A stretch of 64,000 nt of DNA from Bacillus sp. 2B10 (GTDB lineage: Bacteria; Pseudomonadota; Alphaproteobacteria; Sphingomonadales; Sphingomonadaceae): NCBI GenBank assembly GCA_003946805.1, contig RPSH01000012.1, positions 31,085 through 95,084 on the forward strand. Direction: 5' to 3'. The position numbers were made by a program, and so were the translations under genes. The first letter of the stretch is position 1, and every line of letters begins with the position of its first letter. The notes beneath the pieces were generated by a model. The model saw nothing but the letters and a program-made list of their open reading frames with translations, was not told the origin of the DNA and did no database searches. This document shows positions 63,884 through 64,000 of this stretch, one piece after another.

Positions 63884-64000
63884 TCATAATTCGAGCTTTG
63901 CGATACGGCGGGTCATTCGCCTGATGGATGCGATGATGAGCCATGCTTCTGACGAGGCGATGGAAGCCTCCCAGTCCTTGGCGAGGCGTCGGCATCGGTT
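63884..64000 (-). mobile_element. IS5-type transposase, C-terminal fragment at the window edge
   Basis: The last 38 codons of a transposase enter from the right edge: NRCRRLAKDWEASIASSEAW followed by LIIASIRRMTRRIAK and a TGA at 63886-63884. The RRLAKDWEASIASSEAWL-type end is characteristic of DDE transposases of IS5-family elements. The catalytic part, the other inverted repeat and any target duplication lie beyond position 64000. Confidence 0.8.

Overview
The window looks like chromosome of a high-GC alphaproteobacterium of the order Sphingomonadales, most likely Sphingomonas or a close relative. This rests on codon usage and GC content, the order of the division and cell-wall (dcw) cluster, the run scpA-scpB-tatA-tatB-tatC, a ribosomal protein S9 with a long N-terminal extension, and several palindromic repeat families of the kind that litter sphingomonad genomes. 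It is mostly core genome. I found no tRNA, rRNA, CRISPR array or prophage.

Layout. Positions 1-5.6 kb hold recJ (cut by the window edge), a secreted unknown, and metZ-apaG-lysR, cysK and a small membrane protein. Positions 5.9-24.8 kb hold the whole dcw cluster on the plus strand: mraZ, rsmH, an ftsL-like gene, ftsI, murE, murF, mraY, murD, ftsW, murG, murC, an unnamed 64-residue gene, murB, ddl, ftsQ, ftsA, ftsZ. Almost every junction is a 1-4 base stop/start overlap, so the cluster reads as one translationally coupled unit. Four CCCA repeats at 10-base spacing precede it and match the MraZ operator pattern. Positions 24.8-38.3 kb hold a TPR/SPOR protein, a dNTPase, a DUF1800/DUF1501 pair, argS, a second SPOR protein, nagZ, a lone PAS protein, scpAB and tatABC. 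Positions 38.3-43.7 kb hold small secreted and lipid-anchored proteins, lipB, two related membrane proteins, an acetyltransferase and hemF. Positions 44.5-47.4 kb hold kduI-kduD-kdgK, which turn uronate breakdown products into 2-keto-3-deoxy-6-phosphogluconate. Positions 47.4-52.0 kb hold a LOV-domain hybrid histidine kinase preceded by a consensus general-stress (EcfG-type) promoter, an overlapping MFS transporter and a metallophosphoesterase. Positions 52-58.5 kb hold a methyltransferase, rplM-rpsI, ctaA with an unknown partner, a DedA protein, and coaD-ispA-xseB. The last 5.5 kb hold an unknown of atypical composition, a DNA glycosylase, a flavoprotein, an M48 protease, a broken radical-SAM gene and the end of an IS5-type transposase.

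Most unusual points. A 135-base palindromic repeat sits in frame inside murD and adds 45 residues to an essential enzyme. A second repeat family lies between murB and ddl and forms a short ORF that keeps the stop/start coupling at both ends. A 25-base signal recurs about 100 bases upstream of two unrelated genes (TPR/SPOR and hemF). The blue-light kinase may be made from a leaderless stress-induced transcript. A radical-SAM gene has an amber codon inside its iron-sulfur cysteine motif, exactly where the sequence changes character.
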